From the NCBI GenBank assembly GCA_946478665.1, contig CAMLCZ010000001.1:248001-312000 (forward strand): a stretch of DNA of 64,000 nt, read 5' to 3'. How positions within the stretch are numbered: the first letter of the stretch is position 1; every line of letters starts with the position of its first letter. The DNA is from an uncultured Bartonella sp. (GTDB lineage: Bacteria > Pseudomonadota > Alphaproteobacteria > Rhizobiales > Rhizobiaceae). The translations under genes and the position numbers were made by a program. Below the pieces are notes generated by a model, which ran no database searches, had not been told where the DNA came from, and was given only the letters and a program-made list of their open reading frames with translations. Below, one piece after another: positions 53,899-64,000 of the stretch.

Positions 53899-55618
53899 CA
53901 ATCGGTGCAATAAATTCCGGCACATCAGGCATAATGATTGTCGAAAGACCATCAAGACCTGTTGCTGACGCACCATTTTTATCCGTAATCAATATAACTC
54001 TGCCACCACGTGCGGCTACTTCCTGCAAGTTCGATACAGTTTTTTCAAACCATTTATCATGAGGTGCCACAACAATAACTGGCATTGCTTCGTCAATCAA
54101 AGCAATTGGACCATGCTTCAATTCTCCGGCAGCATAGCCTTCCGCGTGGATATAAGACAGTTCCTTAAGCTTCAACGCTCCTTCAAGCGCAATTGGATAT
54201 GATGTACCGCGTCCGAGATATAATATATCCTTCACGTTCATGAGGTCTCGACAGATTTCTTCAATCTGGCCATTGAGCTTCAATACTTCCGTTACAATAC
54301 GGGGAATTTCTGCGAGCTCTTTAACAAGCTTCTGCTCACCCTCATTGCTCAATTTTCCACGTTGTTTTGCTGCCGATATGGCAACAGAGGCCAAAGTTGC
54401 CAATTGGCATGTAAACGCTTTGGTAGAAGCAACACCAACTTCAGGCCCAGCCAATGTTGGCAAAACAAAATCTGCTTCCCGTGCCATTGTTGATTCAGCA
54501 ACATTGACAATTGCTGCTGTTTTTGACCCTTGCGACTTACAATAGCGCAATGATGCCAAAGTGTCGGCTGTCTCACCCGATTGCGAGACAAACATTGCCA
54601 ATGTATCAGCTGTCATTGGTGGTTCGCGATAGCGGAATTCAGATGCGACATCATTGTCGACAACAAGACCTGCCAGATTTTCAAACCAATATCTTGCAAC
54701 CAGTGTGGAATAGAAGGCCGTGCCGCAACTAGCAAAACTCAATCTGTTAATATTCTTCCAATCAATCCCCTCGTCCACAGCACCAATCTTGTTGTTTGCG
54801 AGGTCAAGATATCTTGCCAAAGTATGCGCGATAACTTCTGGTTGCTCGAACATTTCTTTTTCCATGAAATGCCGATGATTTCCCTTGGAAACAAGAAATG
54901 CCGCACCAGAAGATGTGGTCAATTCGCGTTCGACAACACGATCCTGCGCATCATAAACAGTGGCACTATTACGCGTAAGCACCACCCAGTCACCATCTTC
55001 CATATAGCTGATTTTATTGGTGAAAGGTGCCAGTGCGATTGCATCCGAACCGACATACATTTCCCCTTGCCCATAACCGATTGCAAGAGGTGGGCCAGAA
55101 CGTGCGGCAATCATCAAGTCATCTTCACCTTCAAAAATGAGGGCAACAGCAAAGGCACCACGCAATCTTTTCAAGCATGTGCGCATAGCTTCCTGCGGTG
55201 TCATTCCGCTTTTAATGGCTCTTGTAACAAGATGTGCCAAAGCTTCTGTATCTGTTTCCGTTTGAAACACATAACCTTCAGCCGTAAGCTCTTCACGTAT
55301 TTCGGCAAAGTTTTCGATAATGCCATTATGAACCACCGCAACCTTATCCGTCATATGCGGGTGTGCATTACGTTCCACTGGTGCCCCATGGCTTGCCCAG
55401 CGTGTATGGCCGATTCCAATATTGCCTTTAAGCGGCGTTTTTTTCAATTTTTCTTCAAGGTGAACAAGCTTACCTTCAGCACGTAAACGGCCTAAATGCC
55501 CATGATTAACCGTTGCTATTCCCGCCGAATCATATCCACGATATTCAAGCCTTTTCAAACCATCAACAAGCAATGGCGCAACAGCCTGTTTACCGAGGAT
55601 GCCTATAATTCCACACAT
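53795..55618 (-). CDS. glmS: Glutamine--fructose-6-phosphate aminotransferase
   Basis: 607 aa; CGIIGILGK N-terminal Cys, GHTRWASHGAP, SIS domains, C-terminal [12 protein letters not shown]. Confidence 0.97.
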   Translation of the reverse strand: MCGIIGILGKQAVAPLLVDGLKRLEYRGYDSAGIATVNHGHLGRLRAEGKLVHLEEKLKKTPLKGNIGIGHTRWASHGAPVERNAHPHMTDKVAVVHNGIIENFAEIREELTAEGYVFQTETDTEALAHLVTRAIKSGMTPQEAMRTCLKRLRGAFAVALIFEGEDDLMIAARSGPPLAIGYGQGEMYVGSDAIALAPFTNKISYMEDGDWVVLTRNSATVYDAQDRVVERELTTSSGAAFLVSKGNHRHFMEKEMFEQPEVIAHTLARYLDLANNKIGAVDEGIDWKNINRLSFASCGTAFYSTLVARYWFENLAGLVVDNDVASEFRYREPPMTADTLAMFVSQSGETADTLASLRYCKSQGSKTAAIVNVAESTMAREADFVLPTLAGPEVGVASTKAFTCQLATLASVAISAAKQRGKLSNEGEQKLVKELAEIPRIVTEVLKLNGQIEEICRDLMNVKDILYLGRGTSYPIALEGALKLKELSYIHAEGYAAGELKHGPIALIDEAMPVIVVAPHDKWFEKTVSNLQEVAARGGRVILITDKNGASATGLDGLSTIIMPDVPEFIAPIVYAVPVQLIAYHTAVLLGTDVDQPRNLAKSVTVE

Positions 55619-55769
55619 GCGAAAACTCCGAAATAGTTTTAGGCGTTATTATTATGTCGAAACTTATCATAACAAGTCATAAACTGATAGTTTCGATAGA
55701 ACCAATTTAGTCACATATATATGCACTTGTCATAAAGCCACAAGGATACCATGGCATAAATCACGTGCT

Positions 55770-57116
55770 TTACTTCTGTTTCAACTTGGAAAAACGATCT
55801 CGCAACACGGTCGCATAATTTTCTTTGTTTTTCTGATGAGCTCTACCAAAACCGACACTGTCATCTGGCACATCGGCAGTAATAACACTTCCTGAAGCAA
55901 CATAAGCACGGTTACCCACTTTGACAGGTGCAACCAGCGCGGTGTTAGAACCAATAAATGCATCATCACCGATGATCGTTTGCCACTTATTAAAACCATC
56001 ATAATTACAGGTAATGGTACCGGCACCAATATTGCTATGTGTTCCAATTTCAGCATCACCAATATAGGTAAGGTGATTAACCTTTGTCCCTTCACCGATT
56101 TTTGCCTTTTTTATCTCACAAAAATTACCAACCTTGGCATTTTTTTCTAACTTTGCACCAGGGCGTAACCGTGCATAAGGGCCTATTTCCGTGTGTTCGG
56201 CAACCTCTGCCCCTTCCAAATGGCTAAAAGCATGAATGACAACGCTGTCACCTACTTTCACACCTTTGCCAAAATAAACATTGGGTTCAATGATAACATC
56301 TTGGCCTATTTCCGTATCATAGGAAAAATACACACTTTCTGGCCGCAACATTGTGACACCAGCAAGCATCACTTCTTTTGCCTTGCGTTTTTGCCATATG
56401 GCTTCGGCATTTGCCAACTCTACCCGGGTGTTTATTCCAATAACATTTTCAAACGGCACTTCAATTGCGCGCACATGAAGACCGTTATTGGATCCTATGG
56501 AAACGATGTCCGTCAAATAATATTCTTTTTTAACATTGTTGTTTTCAACTTTGCTTAAAAGCTCAAGCGCCCGTTTGCCATTAATGGCCATTAGCCCGCC
56601 ATTACAGAAAGTTATTTTCTTTTGCTCTGCTGTTGCGTCTTTATCTTCAACAATAGCAGAAAGCTTGCCATCTTTTTCAATAAGGCGGCCGTAACCGGCA
56701 GGATTATCAGTCTTAAAGCCCATGACAACGATATCCGCACCATCGGCAAGCTCTTCTCTTGCTTGTTTAAGCGATTCTGTTTCAATAAGCGGTGTATCGC
56801 CAAACACGATGAGAACATCATCAAATTGTTTCGCCAATATATCACGCGCTGCTAAAACAGCATGTGCCGTGCCAAGGCGTTCTGTCTGAACAAATGTATG
56901 AACATTGGGTTCAATGGCCATCGCTTCTTTGGTGACTTCTTCAGCACCTCGCCCAACAATAGCGGCGATTTCACCAACCCCCAAAGATTTAATTTGCCGG
57001 ATAACGTGCCCGATTAAAGACAGACCTGCAACTTTATGCAAGACTTTGGGAAGCGACGATTTCATACGTGTTCCCTCACCTGCAGCCAAAATAATAGAAA
57101 GACAGCTACGGCTCAT
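55770..57116 (-). CDS. glmU: Bifunctional UDP-GlcNAc pyrophosphorylase / glucosamine-1-phosphate acetyltransferase
   Basis: [32 protein letters not shown], left-handed beta-helix hexapeptides, [17 protein letters not shown]. Confidence 0.96.
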   Translation of the reverse strand: MSRSCLSIILAAGEGTRMKSSLPKVLHKVAGLSLIGHVIRQIKSLGVGEIAAIVGRGAEEVTKEAMAIEPNVHTFVQTERLGTAHAVLAARDILAKQFDDVLIVFGDTPLIETESLKQAREELADGADIVVMGFKTDNPAGYGRLIEKDGKLSAIVEDKDATAEQKKITFCNGGLMAINGKRALELLSKVENNNVKKEYYLTDIVSIGSNNGLHVRAIEVPFENVIGINTRVELANAEAIWQKRKAKEVMLAGVTMLRPESVYFSYDTEIGQDVIIEPNVYFGKGVKVGDSVVIHAFSHLEGAEVAEHTEIGPYARLRPGAKLEKNAKVGNFCEIKKAKIGEGTKVNHLTYIGDAEIGTHSNIGAGTITCNYDGFNKWQTIIGDDAFIGSNTALVAPVKVGNRAYVASGSVITADVPDDSVGFGRAHQKNKENYATVLRDRFSKLKQK

Positions 57117-57133
57117 GTTTAGCCCCATTCTGT

Positions 57134-57964
57134 TTAAATTAGATTAGAGAAAAAATTCTTGATATCCGTCCAACTCAAGGCCTCTATCCCGCTCAATGAC
57201 GGATATTTTTCCAAAAGCCAGTAAGACAGATTTTGCATATTGCCGGTCAAAAAGAGTATCCCTGCAACGACCAATAATACACCGATAACCTTTTCAACTT
57301 TGCCCAAATGCACACGAAAAGACCCAAGAAACCACATGAAGGCGCTTGAAAACAGCGCCGCAAGCACAAATGGAATTGCTAGCCCTAAAGAGTAGATTGC
57401 AAGTAAAACCGCACCCTCTCCAACAGATTCCTTTGTACCAGCAAGTGTTATAATGGGGCCAAGTATTGGACCAATGCATGGCGTCCAACCAAAAGCGAAA
57501 GCTAATCCTATGACATAGGCACCCAATGGACCAGCTGGTGTTTTGCGTGTTTGAAAACGCATTTCACGGGAAAGGATCCCAATTTTGAATAACCCTAAAA
57601 AATTAAGGCCGAATATAATGATAATTATGCCGGCAATAATCGCAAGCCAATCACGATATTGCCCAATAAAATGGCCTAAAGTGCTGGCACTGGCACCAAG
57701 AAGAACAAAAACTGTTGAAAACCCAAGCGCAAACGCGATCGCTGCGATTAACAGCGGTATCCGTACCGGCTGTTTCTCCAACTTGTCACCGTTGCGGAAA
57801 TCTTCAACACTAACCCCTGCCATATAGCATAAATAGGGCGGTACGAGTGGTAATACACACGGTGAAAGAAAAGATAGCGCTCCTGCAAAAAAGACGCCAA
57901 AATTTGATAAATCAGATAACAAAACTCTATTTCCGTAAACTTGCCGTATTTTGTTCCATTTCAA
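57134..57964 (-). CDS. ccdA: Cytochrome c biogenesis CcdA-family transmembrane protein
   Basis: 276 aa; [37 protein letters not shown]; six-TM pattern. N-terminal start uncertain. Confidence 0.88.
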   Translation of the reverse strand: MKWNKIRQVYGNRVLLSDLSNFGVFFAGALSFLSPCVLPLVPPYLCYMAGVSVEDFRNGDKLEKQPVRIPLLIAAIAFALGFSTVFVLLGASASTLGHFIGQYRDWLAIIAGIIIIIFGLNFLGLFKIGILSREMRFQTRKTPAGPLGAYVIGLAFAFGWTPCIGPILGPIITLAGTKESVGEGAVLLAIYSLGLAIPFVLAALFSSAFMWFLGSFRVHLGKVEKVIGVLLVVAGILFLTGNMQNLSYWLLEKYPSLSGIEALSWTDIKNFFSNLI

Positions 57965-58118
57965 TTCGTATGGGAGCTATTATTTCCTTACGAAAGGGGC
58001 TAATTGACTGGTTTATTCTTGCCATTACGAAAATATGATTAACGCATCATCTTTACGAACACAACTATACCGTAAATATGAAGCAGTTAATAAGCCTGAT
58101 GAAACATGAAGGATTCTC

Positions 58119-60743
58119 ATGAAAAGCGAAAAAGCAGTGGATGAAAATATGTCTACATCGCATGAACCCAAAAATTCATCGCGGTTTGTTCATCTTTTAA
58201 AAACGTTTTTAGCACCACTTGTCGGCATTACCATCGCGGCAATTTCCTTTTTTGTTTTGTGGGAGCTGCTTAAAACCACTTCCAGACATGACACAATTGA
58301 AGCTTTCAAGAGTTATACCAATACCAGTCTGTTACTCGCCGCATTTTTTACGCTTTTAAGCTATTGTGGCATTGCGCTTTATGATGTGGTTGCAGCCCGT
58401 ACCATTGCACCGGGTAAAATAACATCACCTGTTGCTGCCCTTGCCGGCTCAGCCGGCTATGCTGTTTCCAATGCTCTTGGCTTCTCGTTTCTAACTGGTG
58501 GTGCGCTGCGTTATCGTGTTTATGCACGCGAAGGTGTGGGCCTTGCCGATATTGGGCGTATCATCAGTATGTCATGGTTTTCCATGTGGTTTGCATTGCT
58601 GGTCATTATCGGTTTTGCACTCGCATTTGAACCGGATGATCTGCCATGGCTTGGCACACTCAATCTAACAGCTGATCGCATTGCCGGTATTATTATACTT
58701 GCCTTTCTCGTTGGTCTTATTGCTTGGCTATATGGTGGTGCCAGAGAACTGAAGGTTGGTTCCCTTTCCTTAAAGCTTCCTGGATCCAAAGGGGCTTTAA
58801 TGCAAATATTTGCCGGACTGGTTGATATTACTTCGGCTTCAGCCACCCTTTATGTGCTTATGCCAAGTGATTTCCAAACAGGGTTTGCGGCTTTCACACT
58901 TGTTTTTGCGGTTGCGATTGTCATTGGTGTTGTCAGCCACTCACCAGGTGGTTTAGGTGCTTTTGAGGCCGTGTTGATTGGCGGCCTTAGGCTTGAAGGC
59001 AATGCAAATGCTGTTGCTGCACTTCTTGTTTACCGGCTTATTTATACAATTCTTCCGCTGGTTATTGCGATTTTCGGCATGGCATTTTGGGAAATTTTCC
59101 GGCAACGTAAGAAAGTGTCTAGCAGTGCTGCACAGGTATCGCGTGTGATTGAGCCAATGATACCCTTTGTGGCGGCTGGTTTAACCTTCCTTGCCGGTGT
59201 TGTCATGTTGGTGTCGGTCGTAACTCCAGGTCGGCGTATTCGGCTTGATGTCCTTTCTGACATACTTCCTTTGATATTCATTGAAACTTCCAATCTCGTA
59301 GCCAGCCTCATCGGTATAATTCTGCTGATTGTGTCTTATGGTTTGGCGCGACGGCTTGCCAATGCATGGTTTGTAACGATCTTTCTATTGCTTACTGGCG
59401 CGGTGTTTTGTCTAACCAAAGGGCTTGATTGGGAAGAGGCCACCATTTTATGTGTGTTCTGCTTTGTTTTGTGGAGCTTCCGCCGATCGTTCTACCGTCG
59501 GCCACTTAATAATGGATTGACCATCAGTTGGGCGTGGCTTGCAAGTATCGCAGCTTTTGCCTGCGCCGTTATATGGCTTGGTTTTTTTGTCTATCGACAT
59601 GTCGAATATTCCAACGAATTATGGTGGAGTTTTGCATGGAATGCCAATGCACCACGATTTTTGCGGGCAAGCGTCGTTATCTTTTCTGTTATTTTTATCG
59701 CAGCCCTTTATAATATTATCCACCGCCCTTCCCGCAAGCAGGCACGCCACGGATTAACAATTCCCGATTGTATACCAAAACTTGTTTCTCAATCCCCGCT
59801 TTCCGATACGGCATTGGCCTTGTTGGGTGACAAACAATTTCTCGTATCACCTGATGAAGATGGGTTTATAATGTATAGTAAATCTGGTGGCAGTCTCATT
59901 GCATTGGGCGAACCAGTTAGCAATAACGAAAAAGTTTCAAATGATTTGGCATGGGAATTTCGCAAACATGCTGATAATGCTGCATTGCGAACAGTATTTT
60001 ATGGCGTTGGCCCACGCCATTTACCATTATATTTGGATATGGGACTTTCCGTTATCAAATTGGGTGAAGTTGCCAAGGTCTATTTACCTGATTTTTCTCT
60101 CGATGGCCCAAAACGCCAACCCTTCCGCTATGCTGAAAGAAAAGCGCAACGCGAAGGATTGGAATTTTCGATAATTCCGGCACATGAAGTTGAAAATAAT
60201 ATTGGTGCTTTGCGGTATGTTTCCGATACATGGCTTGCCTCAAAGGCTGGCGCCGAAAAACGTTTTTCCATTGGTTATTTCAATGAAGATTTCCTCAAAC
60301 GTTATGATGTGGCAATCATGAAGAAGGATAATCAGATTGTTGCCTTTGCCAATGTTTGGAAAAGCGGATTTCAGCAGGAAATTACTGTCGATATGATGCG
60401 GTATTTGCCCAATGTATCAAAGGTTATGATGGACGCTTTATTTGCCAATTTGCTCCTATATGGCAAAGAGCAAGGGTTCCAATGGTTTAATTTGGGCGCT
60501 GCCCCCTTAGCCGGACTATCAACAAACAGGCTCGCTGCAAGATGGCAGCGTATAGGTTCCTTTATTTATCGTCGCGGGCGTGATCTTTATCACTTTGATG
60601 GGTTGAAAAGCTTTAAAGACAAGTTCGACCCAACGTGGTCACCCCATTATTTAATCTGTCCTGGTGGACTTGATACAGCAAAAGTGCTTATCGACGTCAC
60701 GACACTTATCAACGGCAACCCTCTGGAGTTTTTACGTAAATGA
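58119..60743 (+). CDS. mprF: Phosphatidylglycerol lysyltransferase / MprF (LpiA-like)
   Basis: 874 aa; multi-TM flippase-like N-terminus (SHSPGGLGAFEAVLIGGLRLEG), C-terminal DUF2156 synthase domain (FQWFNLGAAPLAGL, DPTWSPHYLICPGG). Confidence 0.93.
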   Translation: MKSEKAVDENMSTSHEPKNSSRFVHLLKTFLAPLVGITIAAISFFVLWELLKTTSRHDTIEAFKSYTNTSLLLAAFFTLLSYCGIALYDVVAARTIAPGKITSPVAALAGSAGYAVSNALGFSFLTGGALRYRVYAREGVGLADIGRIISMSWFSMWFALLVIIGFALAFEPDDLPWLGTLNLTADRIAGIIILAFLVGLIAWLYGGARELKVGSLSLKLPGSKGALMQIFAGLVDITSASATLYVLMPSDFQTGFAAFTLVFAVAIVIGVVSHSPGGLGAFEAVLIGGLRLEGNANAVAALLVYRLIYTILPLVIAIFGMAFWEIFRQRKKVSSSAAQVSRVIEPMIPFVAAGLTFLAGVVMLVSVVTPGRRIRLDVLSDILPLIFIETSNLVASLIGIILLIVSYGLARRLANAWFVTIFLLLTGAVFCLTKGLDWEEATILCVFCFVLWSFRRSFYRRPLNNGLTISWAWLASIAAFACAVIWLGFFVYRHVEYSNELWWSFAWNANAPRFLRASVVIFSVIFIAALYNIIHRPSRKQARHGLTIPDCIPKLVSQSPLSDTALALLGDKQFLVSPDEDGFIMYSKSGGSLIALGEPVSNNEKVSNDLAWEFRKHADNAALRTVFYGVGPRHLPLYLDMGLSVIKLGEVAKVYLPDFSLDGPKRQPFRYAERKAQREGLEFSIIPAHEVENNIGALRYVSDTWLASKAGAEKRFSIGYFNEDFLKRYDVAIMKKDNQIVAFANVWKSGFQQEITVDMMRYLPNVSKVMMDALFANLLLYGKEQGFQWFNLGAAPLAGLSTNRLAARWQRIGSFIYRRGRDLYHFDGLKSFKDKFDPTWSPHYLICPGGLDTAKVLIDVTTLINGNPLEFLRK

Positions 60744-62137
60744 CCTTTCGTCGTATTTTTCTGTTCGTTGTCGCAATACTCATTATTGGCTTGGCAACCT
60801 ATGGTGTTCTGCATCGCGGTAAAGTAAACCGCCTATGGGCAAGTTGGACTGGTTCAACATCACCAGTTGTCTATGCCGATGGCGAACGTTTATCCGAAAT
60901 TCCAGTCTATGTTCCGCAAGGTGATATTCGTGGCCTTGTTATATTGGTTTCCGACACGGGTGGTGCAAAAACACGTGAAGCCGATATGACTTCCGCGTTG
61001 CTGAAACGCCATTTGATTGTCGCATCTGTCGATTTCGATAATTGGCGTGAAACGCTTGATAAGGAAGATGGCGAATGTATTTATCTGGTTTCAGACCTTG
61101 AAGCTTTGTCAAAAGACGTGCTTCGTGGGCTTGATCTTGATGTCTATTTCCATCCAGTTATTGTTGGAATTGGTGAAGGTGGTGCAATTTCCTATGCTGC
61201 AGCGGCAGACTCGCCTGAAAATACACTGGCGGGAACTGTTGTTCTTGACCCATCTTTATCCTCGCACACTCGCTTGCCTTCCTGCACAGAAGATGACCAA
61301 GCGGTAAAAACATCTGATGGCGGATATGCTTATGAAATTGGCGCAACTGTACCATCACCAGTAACATTGATACGCAATGGTGGAACGTCTAACGACCCAA
61401 GACAAGCATTTCGCCAACATGTTGCGGCACTAATCGACGAACCTTCCTTTGAAGCGCGGTTAAAAATTACCGCAGACACGGCATTGGATTACGCAATTCG
61501 TGATGCTGCAAATGCAGACCTACCAGTTGTTGATATGCCGTCGAAAAATCCAGCAAAAGCATTGGTTATTTTCTTTTCAGGTGATGGCGGTTGGCGTGAT
61601 ATCGATATGCAAATTGGTGAATTATTTCAAAGCCAAGATGTCCACGTTATCGGTATTGATGCGTTGCGCTATTTCTGGACGAAGCGAACACCTGAAGAAG
61701 TATCGACCGATATAGAACAACTTATCCAGCAAGCCGACCCACAACAGAAGCTGCCGGTTGCACTGTTCGGCTATTCTTTTGGTGCTGATATATTGCCTTT
61801 CGCATGGCCACAACTTGATGAAAAAATACAAAAACAAGTCGCCATGATTGCCTTAATGGGGGTATCAACAACCGCTGATTTCCAGATTTCAATTGATGGT
61901 TGGTTGGGTGGCGCTGGTGATGTTCCTGTTTTACCGCTTTTGCAAAAAATGCCTAAAGATAAAACCATTTGTGTTTACGGCGAAGATGAAGAGGATAGCG
62001 CTTGCACCGACCCGTCTTTAGACCCTATGCAAAAAATAAAATTGCCTGGTGGACATCACTTTGATGAAAACTATCAAAGTCTGGCAAAGTCTTTGCATGC
62101 CATTTTGTTGAATAAAGCAAAATTAGAAAAGAATTAA
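60740..62137 (+). CDS. VirJ-domain protein (AcvB/VirJ family)
   Basis: 465 aa; N-terminal TM, VirJ-like ALVIFFSGDGGWRDIDMQIGELFQSQDVHVIGIDALRYFWTKRTPE and FGYSFGADILPF; 4-bp ATGA overlap with mprF. Confidence 0.9.
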   Translation: MTFRRIFLFVVAILIIGLATYGVLHRGKVNRLWASWTGSTSPVVYADGERLSEIPVYVPQGDIRGLVILVSDTGGAKTREADMTSALLKRHLIVASVDFDNWRETLDKEDGECIYLVSDLEALSKDVLRGLDLDVYFHPVIVGIGEGGAISYAAAADSPENTLAGTVVLDPSLSSHTRLPSCTEDDQAVKTSDGGYAYEIGATVPSPVTLIRNGGTSNDPRQAFRQHVAALIDEPSFEARLKITADTALDYAIRDAANADLPVVDMPSKNPAKALVIFFSGDGGWRDIDMQIGELFQSQDVHVIGIDALRYFWTKRTPEEVSTDIEQLIQQADPQQKLPVALFGYSFGADILPFAWPQLDEKIQKQVAMIALMGVSTTADFQISIDGWLGGAGDVPVLPLLQKMPKDKTICVYGEDEEDSACTDPSLDPMQKIKLPGGHHFDENYQSLAKSLHAILLNKAKLEKN

Positions 62138-62147
62138 ATACAACAAA

Positions 62148-62184
62148 AGCATACATCCCTTTAGCGACTAAAGGGATGTATGCT
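62148..62184 (-). terminator. Perfect 17-bp hairpin between convergent virJ-like gene and lipoprotein gene
   Basis: AGCATACATCCCTTTAG-cga-CTAAAGGGATGTATGCT; the minus-strand side is followed by TTTTGTTG. Confidence 0.75.
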
Positions 62185-62190
62185 GTAAAA

Positions 62191-62445
62191 TCACCTACAT
62201 TTGCGAGGACTCTCGCCTTTCAACTCTTGATTTGTGTTAATATCAAACACACGAACAGTAGCATTTGGAAAAGCTCTACATAAAGCAATCTTGCTACCAT
62301 AAATACCTGTTCCATGTGCAAGCATTTTCACATTTGGTGCTAATTCCTTACCATTTTCATCATATGCGACTACGCGATAATCGCCGTTTACTGTTATGCA
62401 CCCAGTTAACAATAACATACTACCAAGGAAACAGGCTTTTCTCAT
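62191..62445 (-). CDS. Small lipoprotein, hypothetical
   Basis: MRKACFLGSMLLLTGCITVNGDY: lipobox LLTGC; start at 62445 preferred over the track start. Confidence 0.7.
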   Translation of the reverse strand: MRKACFLGSMLLLTGCITVNGDYRVVAYDENGKELAPNVKMLAHGTGIYGSKIALCRAFPNATVRVFDINTNQELKGESPRKCR

Positions 62446-62649
62446 TAAATCTTCCTCTGTTAAGCGCATGAAATACTTAAACTATTATCGGATTTTCTGA
62501 TTGATTGTAACTATCTCTAAAATTTCGCCACCGACATTGCACATCTAACCGGTGCATCAGCCTAGTTGATGCGCCATTATCATGACACGTGTAGACAATG
62601 ATTAGGGTTAAAAGCAGCGTTTTTTAATAAAAATCGTGCTTAAGGTAAT

Positions 62650-62743
62650 ATGACGGTAATGCCGAAGCTGGTTACAGCGTATGGCAGTAATGCCGCGGTC
62701 TAGTTACAACATATGGCGGCAATGCAGTAGCTGGTTACAGCAT
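62650..62743. repeat. Three degenerate 31-32-bp tandem units
   Basis: atgacggtaatgccgaagctggttacagcgt / atggcagtaatgccgcggtctagttacaacat / atggcggcaatgcagtagctggttacagcat. Confidence 0.8.
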
Positions 62744-62744
62744 T

Positions 62745-62773
62745 AAGCATTGTCAAAAGTGACAATGCTTTTT
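62745..62773 (+). terminator. Orphan rho-independent terminator
   Basis: AAGCATTGTCA-aaag-TGACAATGCTTTTTAT: perfect 11-bp stem plus T tail on the + strand with no + strand CDS upstream. Confidence 0.75.
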
Positions 62774-62860
62774 ATAAAAATTGGGCATGATGATTTCACG
62801 CAATGATAAATAATACACGCAAATTATAATTGGATACCCCAACAGCGATAACGCGGCTGA

Positions 62861-63058
62861 CTAACAACAGCGAAAACCACCTTTGCCGCCATAGCGTGCA
62901 TCCTGCCGCTCGCGGAAAAACTCTTTATATGTCATTGGTTGTTGTTCGGGATGCACCTGCTTCATATGTTCCACATAAGTGTCATAATCTGGTATACCCA
63001 CCATCAACTTCGCTGTGCGCCCAAGAAATTTACTAACATCAAGAAAACCTATACACAT
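62861..63058 (-). CDS. YbdD/YjiX-family small protein
   Basis: 65 aa; [45 protein letters not shown]; adjacent to cstA as is typical. Confidence 0.92.
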   Translation of the reverse strand: MCIGFLDVSKFLGRTAKLMVGIPDYDTYVEHMKQVHPEQQPMTYKEFFRERQDARYGGKGGFRCC

Positions 63059-63135
63059 AATACCTCCTCATATTCCGACTTAAATGACAAGTTAGTGACG
63101 GCCTGAGCCGCCACTATATCTTGTTACAATTTCTG

Positions 63136-64000
63136 TCAGACAGCTTTACTCTGTTGGGAAATTACTGGTGTAGGAAATGGCTCGTAAGGCATTTCATTGA
63201 CAGTAGGTTTCTCATTTTTCAGGGCTTTTAAAGATGTTTTGATAGCAAACAATGTTAAAGCTAAAACAACCAGCATGAAAAATGCGGTCAAAACACCATT
63301 AACAGTATTGGCTAAAGCCTGTTGACTGTTTGTTGCTTTGCTTGCTGCAACGAAAAAGCTCAACTTAGCGTCAAACACTTTCTGCCAACCAGCGGTCATC
63401 GTACAGATAAACAACCATGCTGCTGGAACAATAGCGACCCAAGCATAACGTTGTTGCTTTGACTTGAACAGAACGACCGCACATAGCAACAATGCAATTG
63501 CCGCCAGCATCTGATTGGCGATACCAAATAGTGGCCAAAGCGAATAAATTCCGCCTTTAGGATCGACCGCGCCTTGATAAACAAAATATCCCCACATCAA
63601 CACAACCAAGGCTGTTGCCAAAAGATTGGCAAAAATATTGTCTGTTTTTTTCATATGTGGAAATACAGTGCCCAATAAATCCTGCAACATGAAGCGTGCT
63701 GAGCGTGTGCCAGCATCAACCGCTGTGAGAATGAATAAAGCTTCAAAAAGGATAGCAAAATGATACCAGAAAGACATATTCATCAAACCACCTAAGGCGT
63801 TATGCAGAATATGTGCCATACCAACAGCAAGCGTTGGTGCTCCACCAGTTTTTGCAACGATTGTCTCTTCACCCACGTCATGGGCGATACTAGTCAACAT
63901 TTCTGGCGTCACCTGAAAGCCCCAACTGCTAACCACAGCAGATGCGGATTGTACGAGATCACCCGTTCCTGAAGGAAGTAAAACGCTCACTGGCGAGTTC
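63136..64000 (-). CDS. cstA: Carbon starvation protein CstA/BtsT family (partial, runs off the right edge)
   Basis: C-terminal CstA segments (VVAKTGGAPTLAVGMAHILHNALGG, DAGTRSARFMLQDLLG, GIYSLWPLFGIANQMLAAIAL). The frame stays open to the window edge, so the track start is internal. Confidence 0.92.
   Translation of the reverse strand, partial: NSPVSVLLPSGTGDLVQSASAVVSSWGFQVTPEMLTSIAHDVGEETIVAKTGGAPTLAVGMAHILHNALGGLMNMSFWYHFAILFEALFILTAVDAGTRSARFMLQDLLGTVFPHMKKTDNIFANLLATALVVLMWGYFVYQGAVDPKGGIYSLWPLFGIANQMLAAIALLLCAVVLFKSKQQRYAWVAIVPAAWLFICTMTAGWQKVFDAKLSFFVAASKATNSQQALANTVNGVLTAFFMLVVLALTLFAIKTSLKALKNEKPTVNEMPYEPFPTPVISQQSKAV

Noticed and set aside
53762-53968. 68-aa + strand ORF at the glmS end
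   Set aside because: Antisense to glmS and formed by the junction of copy 3 of the tandem repeat; not a gene.
54581-55486. 301-aa + strand ORF
   Set aside because: Fully antisense to glmS; Cys/His-rich unordered translation typical of a mirror frame; glmS itself is unambiguous.
1-64000. Mobile element, prophage, toxin-antitoxin or defence system
   Set aside because: No transposase, integrase, phage, nuclease-defence or TA-like protein recognised among the ORFs, and no tRNA-flanked island; the window is core chromosome.

Overview
The window is a gene-dense, AT-rich chromosomal segment from an alphaproteobacterium. Gene content and order (suf cluster, lexA/rimO, bpt, aapJQMP, mprF-virJ, prfB/mrcA) fit Hyphomicrobiales/Rhizobiales, possibly Bartonellaceae-like; this taxonomic guess is inference only. 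It holds about 35 housekeeping CDSs. I see no rRNA, tRNA, CRISPR array, IS element, prophage or defence island. Genes cut by the window edges are sufC (left) and cstA-like (right). The ORF track also misses the first segment of prfB, which uses a programmed +1 frameshift. The main non-textbook observations are: (1) two tail-to-tail gene junctions (pfkB/ppx and NAGPA-like/glmS) carry tandem duplications of both gene 3' ends plus the spacer, with periods of about 256 bp and 325 bp; the extra tail copies differ from the genuine tails largely at synonymous third positions, which suggests recombination with a diverged relative rather than simple duplication and decay; (2) a preQ1-I-like riboswitch candidate immediately upstream of queC-queF; (3) an alphaproteobacterial SOS box (GAAC-N7-GAAC) plus an overlapping palindrome upstream of lexA; (4) a 28-aa membrane microprotein ORF with a strong Shine-Dalgarno, below the ORF-track cutoff; (5) several degenerate short tandem arrays (20-32 bp period) in intergenic regions, one ending in an orphan terminator. 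All calls come from reading the sequence; no database searches were run.
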